From: Aquibacillus kalidii
GTDB taxonomy: Bacteria; Bacillota; Bacilli; Bacillales; Amphibacillaceae
DNA length: 64,000 nucleotides
Direction of reading: 5' to 3'
NCBI RefSeq assembly: GCF_014280935.1
Contig: NZ_JACLZI010000027.1
Span: forward strand, 1 to 64,000
The notes beneath the pieces were generated by a model. The model saw nothing but the letters and a program-made list of their open reading frames with translations, was not told where the DNA came from and made no database searches. Position 1 is the first letter of the stretch, and the number at the start of each line of letters is the position of its first letter. Both the position numbers and the translations under genes were made by a program. Positions 19,440-27,101 of the stretch are shown here, piece after piece.

Positions 19440-20390
19440 CTATTTAGCAACAGTTGTTGCATTCTCTATATTTGTTAAAAACCAGTCATACGCTTCCTTC
19501 AAGCCTTGGTCTAAGGATATAGATGCTTCCCAACCTATTTCACTTAACTTTGTAACATCTACAAGTTTTCTAGGTGTGCCATCAGGTTTGGATGTATTGT
19601 AGATTATTTCACCTTCGTAACCAACTACTGCCTTAATTTTTTCCGCTAATTCACCGATTGAAATGTCTTTACCTAAACCTACATTAACGAATTGATTTCC
19701 TTCATAAGTATTCATTAAATAAACGGACGCATCTGCAAGATCATCTGAATAAAGAAACTCTCTTCTAGGCTTTCCTGTACCCCAAACTTCAACTGTTGGC
19801 GTTTCATTTAACTTAGCTTCGTGAAACTTTCTAATCAAGGCTGGTAATACATGAGAAGTTTCTAAATCAAAGTTATCATTCGGTCCGTATAGATTAGTAG
19901 GCATAACTGAAATATAGTTTGTACCATATTGACGGTTATATGATTCGCACATTTTTATGCCTGCAATTTTTGCTATTGCATATGGTTCATTTGTTGGTTC
20001 TAAAATACCAGTTAACAAGGAATCCTCATTCATTGGTTGAGGTGCAAACTTCGGATAGATACAAGTGCTACCTAGGAAAAGAAGTTTTTGTACACCATTT
20101 CTGTATGCAGCGTCAATAACATTAGTCTGAATCAACAAATTATCTCTTATAAAATCAGCAGGATACTCATTGTTCGCAACAATTCCTCCTACTTTAGCAG
20201 CTGCAAGGAAAACATACTCAGGTTTTTCCGATTCAAAGAAAGAATCAACTTTATTTTTATCTGTTAAATCTAGTTCACTACTGGTCCTGTAAACTAAATT
20301 AGTATAGCCTTTCTCTTCAAGCTTTCTCACAATTGCAGATCCAACCAACCCTCTATGTCCTGCAACATAAATTTTAGAACTTAAATCCAT
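19440..20390 (-). CDS. fcl: GDP-L-fucose synthase (locus A copy)
   Basis: Epimerises and reduces the Gmd product to GDP-L-fucose. 316 residues with the cofactor loop [34 protein letters not shown], catalytic Y-x3-K ([13 protein letters not shown]) and [10 protein letters not shown], all as in WcaG/Fcl. GGTGG lies 7 bases upstream of the ATG. gmd follows after only 12 bases. Fcl needs Gmd's product, so the pair forms one pathway; it is duplicated at 36870-37805. Confidence 0.96.
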   Translation of the reverse strand: MDLSSKIYVAGHRGLVGSAIVRKLEEKGYTNLVYRTSSELDLTDKNKVDSFFESEKPEYVFLAAAKVGGIVANNEYPADFIRDNLLIQTNVIDAAYRNGVQKLLFLGSTCIYPKFAPQPMNEDSLLTGILEPTNEPYAIAKIAGIKMCESYNRQYGTNYISVMPTNLYGPNDNFDLETSHVLPALIRKFHEAKLNETPTVEVWGTGKPRREFLYSDDLADASVYLMNTYEGNQFVNVGLGKDISIGELAEKIKAVVGYEGEIIYNTSKPDGTPRKLVDVTKLSEIGWEASISLDQGLKEAYDWFLTNIENATTVAK

Positions 20391-20405
20391 TTTTATTCCA
20401 CCCTT

Positions 20406-21095
20406 TTAGTAAGCGTCTTTTGAACCAAATAAAACCAATACTGTTTTACATATTAGTTTTATGTCCACGATAAAATTTCTTTCACGGATATATTGTAAAT
20501 CTAGTTCCATCCATTCATTGAATCCTATATTACTTCTTCCACTAACCTGCCAGTAACAAGTCAATCCAGGCTTTACCTTCAATCTTTGTTTTTCATAAGC
20601 AGAATACTGGTCAACCTCATCTGGCAAAGGTGGCCTCGGTCCGACCAAGCTCATATCACCCTTAAGTACATTAAATAACTGTGGTAACTCATCAATACTT
20701 GTTTTTCTTATAAATCTACCAATCTTTGTAATACGAGGATCCTCTTTAATTTTAAACACGGGTCCTTCAGCTTCATTTATATCCATTAGAGAAGCCTTAA
20801 GCTCCTCCGCATTAGAAACCATGGAACGGAATTTGTACATATAGAATTCCTTTTCATCCTTACCCATTCTAATCTGTTTAAATAAACTATAGCCTTTTGA
20901 GTCTTCTATCTTAATTAGTAAAGAAACTATTAGAAATATAGGAGATAATAGAATAATACCTATAATGGAAGCAATTATATCTAAAGCTCGTTTACTTACT
21001 AGATAACCCCTATTGTCAGAAGTACGAATTTCCCGAAAATGTACTTCCCCAATTTCACTAGATGCCGAACTATCATTAGAAGTGGTCACAGGCAC
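20406..21095 (-). CDS. Initiating undecaprenyl-phosphate sugar-1-phosphate transferase
   Basis: Starts the locus A repeat unit by moving a sugar-1-phosphate onto undecaprenyl phosphate. 229 residues: a short soluble N-terminus, the family motif KRALDIIASIIG leading into a single re-entrant membrane helix (IIGIILLSPIFLIVSLLI), then KFRSM, IDELPQLFNVLKGDMSLVGP and RLKVKPGLTCYWQVSGRS. This is the short monotopic form (EpsL/PglC size) without the multi-helix region of WbaP. Start is GTG at 21095. Its partner polymerase, flippase and Wzz are in the same locus. Confidence 0.92.
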   Translation of the reverse strand: MPVTTSNDSSASSEIGEVHFREIRTSDNRGYLVSKRALDIIASIIGIILLSPIFLIVSLLIKIEDSKGYSLFKQIRMGKDEKEFYMYKFRSMVSNAEELKASLMDINEAEGPVFKIKEDPRITKIGRFIRKTSIDELPQLFNVLKGDMSLVGPRPPLPDEVDQYSAYEKQRLKVKPGLTCYWQVSGRSNIGFNEWMELDLQYIRERNFIVDIKLICKTVLVLFGSKDAY

Positions 21096-21176
21096 TTTTC
21101 ATTCACCAACTTTCTACTTTCTAACTTTTCTAACTATTTACTACAAAAAAAATACATAGAATAAATACTTTATAGT

Positions 21177-22058
21177 TTATTCCTTCACTCTTTGGGGTAA
21201 TAAATCTCTAAGGATTTTCTCTACATCGGTTCCGAACTCTTTATTCTTCAGTGCAAATTCAACCGTAGTCTTAATAAACCCAAGAATCTCACCAACATCA
21301 TGACGAGTCCCCTCAAAGTCATAAGCATATACCTTCTGAATTTGATTTAACATCTGAATAGCATCCGTCAACTGAATCTCTCCACCAGCACCAACTTGTT
21401 GCCTATCAAGGAAACGGAAAATTTCAGGAGTAAACACATAACGGCCCATAATAGCTAGATTAGATGGAGCTGTCCCAGGTTCTGGTTTCTCAACAAAAGC
21501 ATTAACCTGATAACGACGTCCTTCACTTGATTCTGGATCAATAATCCCATATCGGTGCGTTTGGTCATCAGCTACTTGTTGGACACCAATTACAGACGAT
21601 TCTGTTTGCTCATATTGATTAATTAACTGTTTAAGAGAAGGTACATCACTTTGTACAATATCATCACCTAAAAGAACAGCGAACGGCTCGTCCCCTATAA
21701 AATTACGAGCACACCAAACTGCATGCCCAAGTCCTTTTGGTTCCTTTTGTCTAATATAGTGAATGTCCGCTAAATTAGAAGAGTGCTGAACTTTAGAAAG
21801 TAACTCAAATTTCCCTTTTCCTTCTAGGTTGCGCTCAAGCTCCGGAGAAGCATCAAAGTGATCTTCAATCGCTCGTTTCCCCTTACCTGTTACAATAATA
21901 ATGTCTTCAATTCCAGACGCAACAGCCTCTTCCACTATGTACTGAATAGTAGGCTTGTCTACAATAGGTAACATTTCCTTCGGTAAAGCCTTCGTAGCCG
22001 GCAAGAATCTAGTACCCAAACCTGCTGCTGGTATAATTGCTTTTCTAACCTTTTTCAT
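21177..22058 (-). CDS. galU: UTP-glucose-1-phosphate uridylyltransferase (locus A copy)
   Basis: Makes UDP-glucose. About 293 residues with [20 protein letters not shown], the [15 protein letters not shown] signature, and [23 protein letters not shown] and the substrate-site FVEKP motif. GGGGGAG lies 8 bases before the ATG at 22058 (a GTG directly before it is the alternative). It follows the active CpsB-type phosphatase. A second copy is at 52787-53659; one of the two may be dedicated to its own locus. Confidence 0.95.
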   Translation of the reverse strand: MKKVRKAIIPAAGLGTRFLPATKALPKEMLPIVDKPTIQYIVEEAVASGIEDIIIVTGKGKRAIEDHFDASPELERNLEGKGKFELLSKVQHSSNLADIHYIRQKEPKGLGHAVWCARNFIGDEPFAVLLGDDIVQSDVPSLKQLINQYEQTESSVIGVQQVADDQTHRYGIIDPESSEGRRYQVNAFVEKPEPGTAPSNLAIMGRYVFTPEIFRFLDRQQVGAGGEIQLTDAIQMLNQIQKVYAYDFEGTRHDVGEILGFIKTTVEFALKNKEFGTDVEKILRDLLPQRVKE

Positions 22059-22106
22059 CACTTATTCTCCCCCAGATTCTTATTAAAAGTAAGTAAATTA
22101 GTATAT

Positions 22107-22874
22107 TTAAAATAAACCTAGAAACTTCTTCTTCTTAATTCTTTCTGGCACATCCCCAACAATTAGTTGACCATCAACCAATAACTGAGCATTTTCTATG
22201 AAATTATAAACTACCGTACTACCATACTGTTGGTTAATTAGATTGTTAGCTTCTTCGACACAGAAGCCTCGTGTTGTCGTATTATGCGCATCAGACGCAA
22301 CAAAATGCGTGAGATTAGCTTCAATTAATTGTTCACTGAATTTTTTGATATTTTTACCGAATTTTCCAGCAACACTGGCCGCTGTCACTTGTGTTAACGT
22401 ACCATCTCTAACGAACTCATAAAGTAAATCTGGATTTTCTATTAATTGTTTATTTCTTTCTGGGTGCACAATAATCGGTTTCACTCCGTTCACTTGTAAA
22501 TCAAACAGGAGTTGCTTTGTATATCGAGGTACATGATTGGAAGGTAACTCGACGAATAAATAGCCACTTGTTTCATTTAACGGCAATAGATGTCCTTGTT
22601 CTAAGTCTTGTATCATGTCTCCATTTATTCGTGTTTCTTGACCTGGTAGTATAGTAAGAGGGATATTTTCTGCTTGTAATCTATCATTAAGTGTTTTTAC
22701 ATTTTCTAGTATTTCTAACTTGTAATTTTCATAGCTTCCATTTAGATGGTGTGGTGTCGCAATAATGGTATCGATCCCTTGTGAAACAGCCTCTTTCGCC
22801 ATTTCAACACTTGCCTCCATATGTTTTGCACCGTCATCTACATTCGCTAGAATATGACAATGAATGTCAATCAT
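22107..22874 (-). CDS. Protein-tyrosine phosphatase of the CpsB/YwqE type (PHP fold), intact
   Basis: Manganese-dependent phosphatase that removes phosphate from the tyrosine tail of the BY-kinase and thereby tunes polymer synthesis. About 255 residues. All metal ligands expected for the family are visible: H5 and H7 (MIDIHCH), D14 (VDDGA), H42 (TPHH), E80 (GQETR), the HPER histidine and arginine near 137-140, and D and H of SDAHN near 195-197. AGAAGG lies 10 bases before the ATG. A T8-tailed terminator lies just upstream, so this gene probably begins a second transcript. Confidence 0.92.
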   Translation of the reverse strand: MIDIHCHILANVDDGAKHMEASVEMAKEAVSQGIDTIIATPHHLNGSYENYKLEILENVKTLNDRLQAENIPLTILPGQETRINGDMIQDLEQGHLLPLNETSGYLFVELPSNHVPRYTKQLLFDLQVNGVKPIIVHPERNKQLIENPDLLYEFVRDGTLTQVTAASVAGKFGKNIKKFSEQLIEANLTHFVASDAHNTTTRGFCVEEANNLINQQYGSTVVYNFIENAQLLVDGQLIVGDVPERIKKKKFLGLF

Positions 22875-22940
22875 TTTCAATCATCCTTCTGTTTGGTTAG
22901 GATTTTTAACGATAGTATTAGTATATCAGTGTCCTCTCAC

Positions 22941-22972
22941 AAAAAAAACAGTAATTTATTGTAAATTACTGT
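22941..22972 (-). terminator. Strong intrinsic terminator between the two phosphatase genes
   Basis: On the minus strand a perfect 10-bp stem (ACAGTAATTT / AAATTACTGT, loop 5) is followed by eight T. It lies downstream of the pseudo-phosphatase gene and upstream of the intact one, so it should split the regulatory genes from the biosynthetic genes. TTGTGA with TAATAC 16 bases further on, overlapping and just past it, is a candidate restart promoter. Confidence 0.85.
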
Positions 22973-23056
22973 CGAGTTTTGATGAATATTCGATTTATTT
23001 ATAGGTATTTCCGTCTAAAAAAAAGTAAAGCGTTTCCAGTCTACAATTATTCCCTA

Positions 23057-23821
23057 CTAGATAATTCCCATTATCTTTTTTCGCTTACTTACTTTTGTCG
23101 GTGGATCACCGAGGACCGTTTGCCCCTGCGTAAGCAACACTGCATTTTCAATATAATAATATGCTATGCTATTGCCATACCTTTTCCTTAATTCAGAAAT
23201 AGCCTTTTTATATGTAAACTGGCTATGGTCCTTCGCTTCTGATCCAATGAAATGAGTTAAATTCGCTTCGATTAACGTATGCGTTAACTTTTGCACCTTT
23301 TTCCCACTTTTTCCAACAACACTATCTGAAGCTATTTGTACAAGCGCCCCATTTTTCACCAATTCATACAGAGCATTCGGCTCCTCCATAAACTGTTGAT
23401 GTTTCTCAGGATGGACTAAAATTGGCTTGTAGCCCTGTAACTGTAAGTCAAAAATAACCTGTCCCGTATATTGCGGAACGTGATTATAAGGAAGATCTAT
23501 TAATATATAGCGACTTCCATTATTCAAATCTAGCAGATGATCTTTGTCCATACTACCTAACAAGTCTCCGTTGATTCTAATCTTCTGACCTGGTAAAACC
23601 TCTAAATCTATTCCTTCTTCGTTAAGACGACGATTTAACTCATTAATCCCAATCATTATTTCCTTTTTAAAATTATGATACTTACCGTCCATGTGTGTCG
23701 GTGTTGCAATGATTTTATCAATCCCTTGGTTTAATGCTTCCTTCGCCATCGCAATGCTTTCTTCCATATGCTTTGCTCCATCATCGAGTCCAGGTAGTAT
23801 ATGACAATTAATATCGATCAT
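23057..23821 (-). CDS. CpsB/YwqE-like protein with lost metal ligands (probable pseudo-phosphatase)
   Basis: 254 residues, clearly paralogous to the neighbouring phosphatase along its whole length, with no frameshift. However, the active site is altered at most ligand positions: H5 is N (DINCH), H42 is T (TPTH), E80 is K (GQKIRI), E109 is D, R140 is K (HPEK), D195 is E and H197 is K (SEAKD). H7, D14 and H137 remain. A binuclear or trinuclear metal centre therefore seems impossible, although the fold and the reading frame are preserved. The preserved frame suggests a kept non-catalytic role, for example binding the kinase tail. Its start at ATG 23821 is the family's usual one. Confidence 0.85.
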   Translation of the reverse strand: MIDINCHILPGLDDGAKHMEESIAMAKEALNQGIDKIIATPTHMDGKYHNFKKEIMIGINELNRRLNEEGIDLEVLPGQKIRINGDLLGSMDKDHLLDLNNGSRYILIDLPYNHVPQYTGQVIFDLQLQGYKPILVHPEKHQQFMEEPNALYELVKNGALVQIASDSVVGKSGKKVQKLTHTLIEANLTHFIGSEAKDHSQFTYKKAISELRKRYGNSIAYYYIENAVLLTQGQTVLGDPPTKVSKRKKIMGII

Positions 23822-23950
23822 TCAAACTTCACGCTCCATCCTCATCTTTCGTCTTAGGTATTTTTATCTAATGAGATAGTACCACATGAAATTTGTAAAT
23901 GGATTGGAAGTTTTGTCGATAAATTGTTAAGTTTATTTCCTTGACTTTTT

Positions 23951-24000
23951 AAAGCATATACAAGACTTTAGTCTTCATACTAAAGTCTTGTATATGCTTT
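23951..24000. repeat. Perfect 21-bp inverted repeat (hairpin) between kinase and phosphatase genes
   Basis: Arms at 23951-23971 and 23980-24000 are perfect complements with an 8-base loop. Read on the plus strand the hairpin ends in CTTTTTC; read on the minus strand (the direction of transcription) it is followed by AAAAAG, so it is not a standard terminator in the operon's own direction. It may stabilise, pause or process the mRNA. Confidence 0.8.
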
Positions 24001-24011
24001 TTCAATCAAAT

Positions 24012-24042
24012 AATCTCTCAATCAAAAGCTGATTGAGAGATT
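24012..24042. repeat. Perfect 13-bp inverted repeat just after the kinase gene
   Basis: Arms AATCTCTCAATCA and TGATTGAGAGATT flank a 5-base loop, 5 bases beyond the stop of the BY-kinase gene. There is no T-run after it in either direction. With the 21-bp hairpin 12 bases away it forms a double stem-loop that could attenuate or protect the transcript. Confidence 0.75.
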
Positions 24043-24046
24043 TCCC

Positions 24047-24742
24047 TTAATTTGTACCGTAATAATAATAATGTCCTTTTTTCTGTTCACGATCATTTAG
24101 CACGACGCCAAGTAGTTTTGCTTTAGCTGGGGTTAATAAGTCACGTGCCTTTTGTGCTGCTTCATATTCGGTTTGTTTACTACGAACAACCATTAATGCA
24201 CCATCGACCATATTTGCTAAAATTTGTGCATCCGTAACTGCAAGTACTGGTGGTGTATCAAATATAATTAAATCATAAAACTCAGAAGCATCGGCGATCA
24301 GTTTTTCCATCGCTTTTGCCCCTAATAACTCAGATGGATTCGGCGGAATAGGACCACATGATAATAAATCAAGGTCTTGAACATCACTTTTAATCACCGA
24401 TTCATCTAGATTTGTTTCTCCAACTAAGACACTGCTCAGTCCTTTACGGTTATCCATCCGGAACGTATAGTGTAACGTTGGTTTTCTCATATCGGCATCA
24501 ATCAATAACACCTTTTTACCTTGTTGTGCAAATACGATGGCAAGATTTGCTGTCGTGGAGGACTTACCTTCTGATGGTCCAGAGGATGTCACGAGCATTG
24601 TTTTCAAGTTGCCATCAACAGAAGAGAATTGCAAATTAGTACGAATCGTACGGTATTGCTCCGAAATAGGAGATCTTGGATTTAATTTTGCAATCAAATG
24701 ACGCATCGTACTATTTTTAGCTAGTTTTTTTCGTCTGGCCAC
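24047..24742 (-). CDS. BY-kinase (CapB/YwqD/EpsB-type tyrosine autokinase)
   Basis: 231 residues. Walker A SGPSEGKSSTTANLAI, Walker A' VLLIDADMRKPTLH and Walker B LIIFDTPPV are complete, and the protein ends in a tyrosine cluster (GHYYYYGTN), the autophosphorylation tail. Such kinases work only with a membrane activator, here the Wzz-like protein encoded just upstream and overlapping by 26 bases. Start is GTG at 24742 with GGGGAGA 5 bases before it. It controls polymer export and chain length, and is the natural target of the CpsB-type phosphatases downstream. Confidence 0.95.
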   Translation of the reverse strand: MARRKKLAKNSTMRHLIAKLNPRSPISEQYRTIRTNLQFSSVDGNLKTMLVTSSGPSEGKSSTTANLAIVFAQQGKKVLLIDADMRKPTLHYTFRMDNRKGLSSVLVGETNLDESVIKSDVQDLDLLSCGPIPPNPSELLGAKAMEKLIADASEFYDLIIFDTPPVLAVTDAQILANMVDGALMVVRSKQTEYEAAQKARDLLTPAKAKLLGVVLNDREQKKGHYYYYGTN

Positions 24743-25487
24743 TGAAATCTCCCCTTTCTCTTCTGTTAGCTACCTTATTGAAGTGCCCTGATACTAAGTC
24801 ATCTTCCCCAATATGGAAAATCACCCCTAATATCGGAAGATCTAATTTATCTTCTACATCTTTTTCTGTTTTAATTGTATTATCGAGGTATTCAAGTAAG
24901 AAGGCTAATCCGACCCCAACCATAACACCTAAAACCATTGCAATCGCAATGTTAAGCACTGGATTTGGACTTACTGGCTGTGGATTCTCAGATACATCTG
25001 CTTCAGAAAGAATGTTGACGTTATTCACGTTCATTAAGTCCGGAATATCTGCTTGGAATACTTGTACCGTTGTATTCGCGATATCAGCAGCAACTCCTGG
25101 ATCAATATCTGTAGCCGTTACGGTTACTACCTGTGAATTTTCTGCATTCGCTACATTTATTTTACTGCTAAGGGCAGCTGATGAGATTGCTAAGTCTAGC
25201 TCTTCCACTACTTGGTCTAGTATCCTATTACTTTTAATAATGACATTATACGTATTAATGATTTCTATGTTGGAACGAATTTCGTTTATATCGACATTTT
25301 GCATTTCTGGTTGTTGTTGACTGTTTTGACTTACAATAAATTGACTACTAGCTTGATAGGTTGGGGTAATAAGAAAGAACGTGTACCCTGCACTAATCGC
25401 AGCTGCACTAACTGTAAGTATAATAATTAGGAGTAGGCGCTTTTTCAACACCTCAAAGATCTCTTTCAAAGAAATTGTTTCTTCCAT
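24717..25487 (-). CDS. Wzz-type chain-length determinant / BY-kinase activator (CapA/YwqC-like)
   Basis: 256 residues with two membrane helices: about 17-38 (LLIIILTVSAAAISAGYTFF) and about 175-197 (LNIAIAMVLGVMVGVGLAFL), bracketing an external domain. The proline-rich NPQPVSPNPVLN motif before the second helix is the Wzz signature. The cytoplasmic tail after it activates the separate BY-kinase, as in Firmicute two-protein systems. GGAGG lies 7 bases before the ATG, and a good extended -10 promoter lies 60 bases upstream. First structural gene of locus A. Confidence 0.93.
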   Translation of the reverse strand: MEETISLKEIFEVLKKRLLLIIILTVSAAAISAGYTFFLITPTYQASSQFIVSQNSQQQPEMQNVDINEIRSNIEIINTYNVIIKSNRILDQVVEELDLAISSAALSSKINVANAENSQVVTVTATDIDPGVAADIANTTVQVFQADIPDLMNVNNVNILSEADVSENPQPVSPNPVLNIAIAMVLGVMVGVGLAFLLEYLDNTIKTEKDVEDKLDLPILGVIFHIGEDDLVSGHFNKVANRRERGDFSGQTKKTS

Positions 25488-25548
25488 TTCTGTACCTCCG
25501 GTTGAATTTTAGCAACATACTTCCTCTCCGTTGCACACTACAAGCGAA

Positions 25549-25578
25549 ATTATATCATAGTTTTACAAACAGTGACAC
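25549..25578 (-). promoter_or_regulatory. Predicted sigma-A promoter of locus A
   Basis: On the minus strand GTGTCA and TATAAT are separated by 18 bases, with a TGA extension before the -10 (TGATATAAT). It lies about 60 bases before the wzz-like start and is the likely target of the LuxR-type regulator encoded directly upstream. Confidence 0.6.
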
Positions 25579-25658
25579 GAGATTTCGCAAGGTTTCTGAT
25601 GGTAATAGTTGGCGTACAGAAATGGTTGCGTTTCCTTACCTAGATAAAATATGGGATT

Positions 25659-26285
25659 TTATATATAAAACCATTCATTTTTTAGTGCTGTTAGGACGAC
25701 ATTTGTTCGGTCTGGAACATTCAATTTTCTTAGTATTGAACTCATATGGGTCTTGACCGTTTTCTCTGTCACATACAGGTTACCCGCTATTTTCTCGTTA
25801 CTATACCCCATTATGAGTAGCTCTAACACTTCCCACTCCCGGTTCGTGAATACCCCAATAGGTCGATTGACATTCTTCGCATTCTTCTTTCGATAATCAC
25901 CGAGTAGAATCGGATACAGCTCCGTGTTGATATAGACTTTACCCTGTATGACTGATTCTAATGCTGTTATCAATTCTTCTTTTTCCATCCCATTATAGAA
26001 ATAACCTGCTAGGTTCTCCTTAAATAATTCTACTAAATGGCTATTATCTAAGTTTGCCGTCCAAACAATCACCTTTTTTTCTTCCTTTAGATAGAAATTG
26101 ATAATCGGCTGCACATCTACTGTTGTGTCTAAATCTATGATGACTAATTCAGCATTCTCATTCATAATTGTTCTTTGCTCAACTGGACTATATGCCTTTA
26201 CTTCATAAGCCCCGAACTCATCACCAACAACACCAACTAATCCCTCTGTAAAAATAGAAGGAGCTTTTACAAACAAAATTTTCAT
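25659..26285 (-). CDS. LuxR/DegU-type transcriptional regulator with atypical receiver, likely for locus A
   Basis: About 208 residues. The C-terminal HTH (FTNREWEVLELLIMGYSNEK, then YVTEKTVKTHMSSILRKLNV) is a full LuxR/GerE domain like DegU. The N-terminal half has the length of a receiver and keeps an aspartate at the end of a strand (LVIIDLD), but lacks the paired acidic residues normally found after strand 1 (KILFVKAP), so phosphorylation is doubtful. I start at ATG 26285 (MKILFV); a GTG 18 bases upstream is the alternative. No kinase is adjacent. A c-di-GMP-I riboswitch and terminator sit in its leader, and the polysaccharide operon follows on the same strand. Confidence 0.85.
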   Translation of the reverse strand: MKILFVKAPSIFTEGLVGVVGDEFGAYEVKAYSPVEQRTIMNENAELVIIDLDTTVDVQPIINFYLKEEKKVIVWTANLDNSHLVELFKENLAGYFYNGMEKEELITALESVIQGKVYINTELYPILLGDYRKKNAKNVNRPIGVFTNREWEVLELLIMGYSNEKIAGNLYVTEKTVKTHMSSILRKLNVPDRTNVVLTALKNEWFYI

Positions 26286-26332
26286 CGTAATGATATTACC
26301 CACCTTTAATTTAAAGTAGTAAGACGGAATTC

Positions 26333-26363
26333 AAAAAAGGCTATTCTAAAATATAGAATAGCC
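26333..26363 (-). terminator. Terminator in the riboswitch leader of the locus A regulator
   Basis: On the minus strand a perfect 10-bp stem (GGCTATTCTA in its plus reading, 26339-26348, against 26354-26363) with a 5-base loop is followed by six T (26338-26333). It lies between the c-di-GMP aptamer and the regulator start about 48 bases on, the usual place for a riboswitch expression platform. Confidence 0.85.
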
Positions 26364-26387
26364 TAATAGTTCCATATATATTATTGA

Positions 26388-26476
26388 CTAATTAGGTAAC
26401 CAGGCGATCGTAGTTCATAAACGAACCGTAGACCCTAAGCTTTGCGTCCTACCCTTTCGAATAGTTTGCCTTTATT
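26388..26476 (-). promoter_or_regulatory. Cyclic-di-GMP-I (GEMM-I) riboswitch
   Basis: The minus strand reads GGCAAACTATTCGAAAGGG, then TAGGACGCAAAGCTTAGGG, TCTACGG ... CTACGATCGCCTGG and TTACC. These are the conserved parts of the GEMM-I aptamer: the GCAAAC entry, the GAAA tetraloop of P2, the invariant GACGCAAAGC joint, the P3 tetraloop-receptor side and the closing GGTTACC. A terminator follows 25 bases later and then the LuxR-type regulator. Family knowledge says this RNA binds c-di-GMP; whether binding allows or stops transcription cannot be decided by eye. Confidence 0.9.
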
Positions 26477-26570
26477 TCTAATATGATGTTCCTCTTTTAT
26501 AAAATGATATATCTAATTGGGAATTTTATCAAGGGGGAATAGTTTTTTTGTTGTGTGGAGAAGGATAGTT

Positions 26571-27004
26571 TGACGCATTTAGCGGGGGTTGAGACGCATA
26601 TTTTGGCCTGTGCGACGCATTTGTGGCCATGAGGGACGCATATATTAGCCGTTGCGACGCATTTATCGGCCTGTGCAACGCATTTGCCGGAGGGTGCGAC
26701 GCATATATCGGCTGTTTCGACGCATTTGGTCTTTACTATAGTAGGATTTTAATTCATTTAATATTTTTACTAGGTTTGACGCATTTTCCGTTAATTTCGA
26801 AGCATAAATTTGGCGAACTGACGCATATAAGAAGTGAACAGACGCATTCCGGTAAGAAAAGGACGCATACGAGCTCTAGATTGACGCATATATGACTATT
26901 CTATCAATCTTTTGCATTTTAATAGAGGATCCTGGTTAGATTTCAATTAAATGTGTACGCATTAATTCTTAGTGTTGACGCATATATTTACTAGATTGAC
27001 GCAT
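26571..27004 (+). repeat. Array of dispersed GACGCAT(A/T) words upstream of the NERD gene
   Basis: About 14 exact GACGCAT words and three one-base variants (AACGCAT, TACGCAT, GAAGCAT) occur at intervals of roughly 20-40 bases, all in the same orientation, most preceded by T or C and followed by ATA or TT. The spacers do not repeat. Long frames through the array (for example 26623-26895) exist only because the word recurs. No palindromy, no uniform spacer length and no cas genes, so this is not CRISPR. Confidence 0.85.
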
Positions 27005-27101
27005 TCTATCATATTCCTTTAATTTTTTTCTTTCCTAGAGGATTTTAATTCATTAACATAGAATATTTCTCTTTAATAATAGAAAGAAAGGAGTTGTATG
27101 T

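Noticed and set aside
24778-25320. Long plus-strand frame opposite the wzz-like gene
   Set aside because: It is the antisense of a gene with a clear family match, two membrane helices and good start signals.
26623-26895. 90-codon plus-strand frame with repeated DAY/DAF words
   Set aside because: It is produced by the GACGCAT words read in frame; there is no ribosome site and no continuation beyond the array.
26571-27004. GACGCAT array as a CRISPR array
   Set aside because: Words are only 7-9 bases, spacers vary in length, there is no dyad in the word, and no cas genes are in the window.
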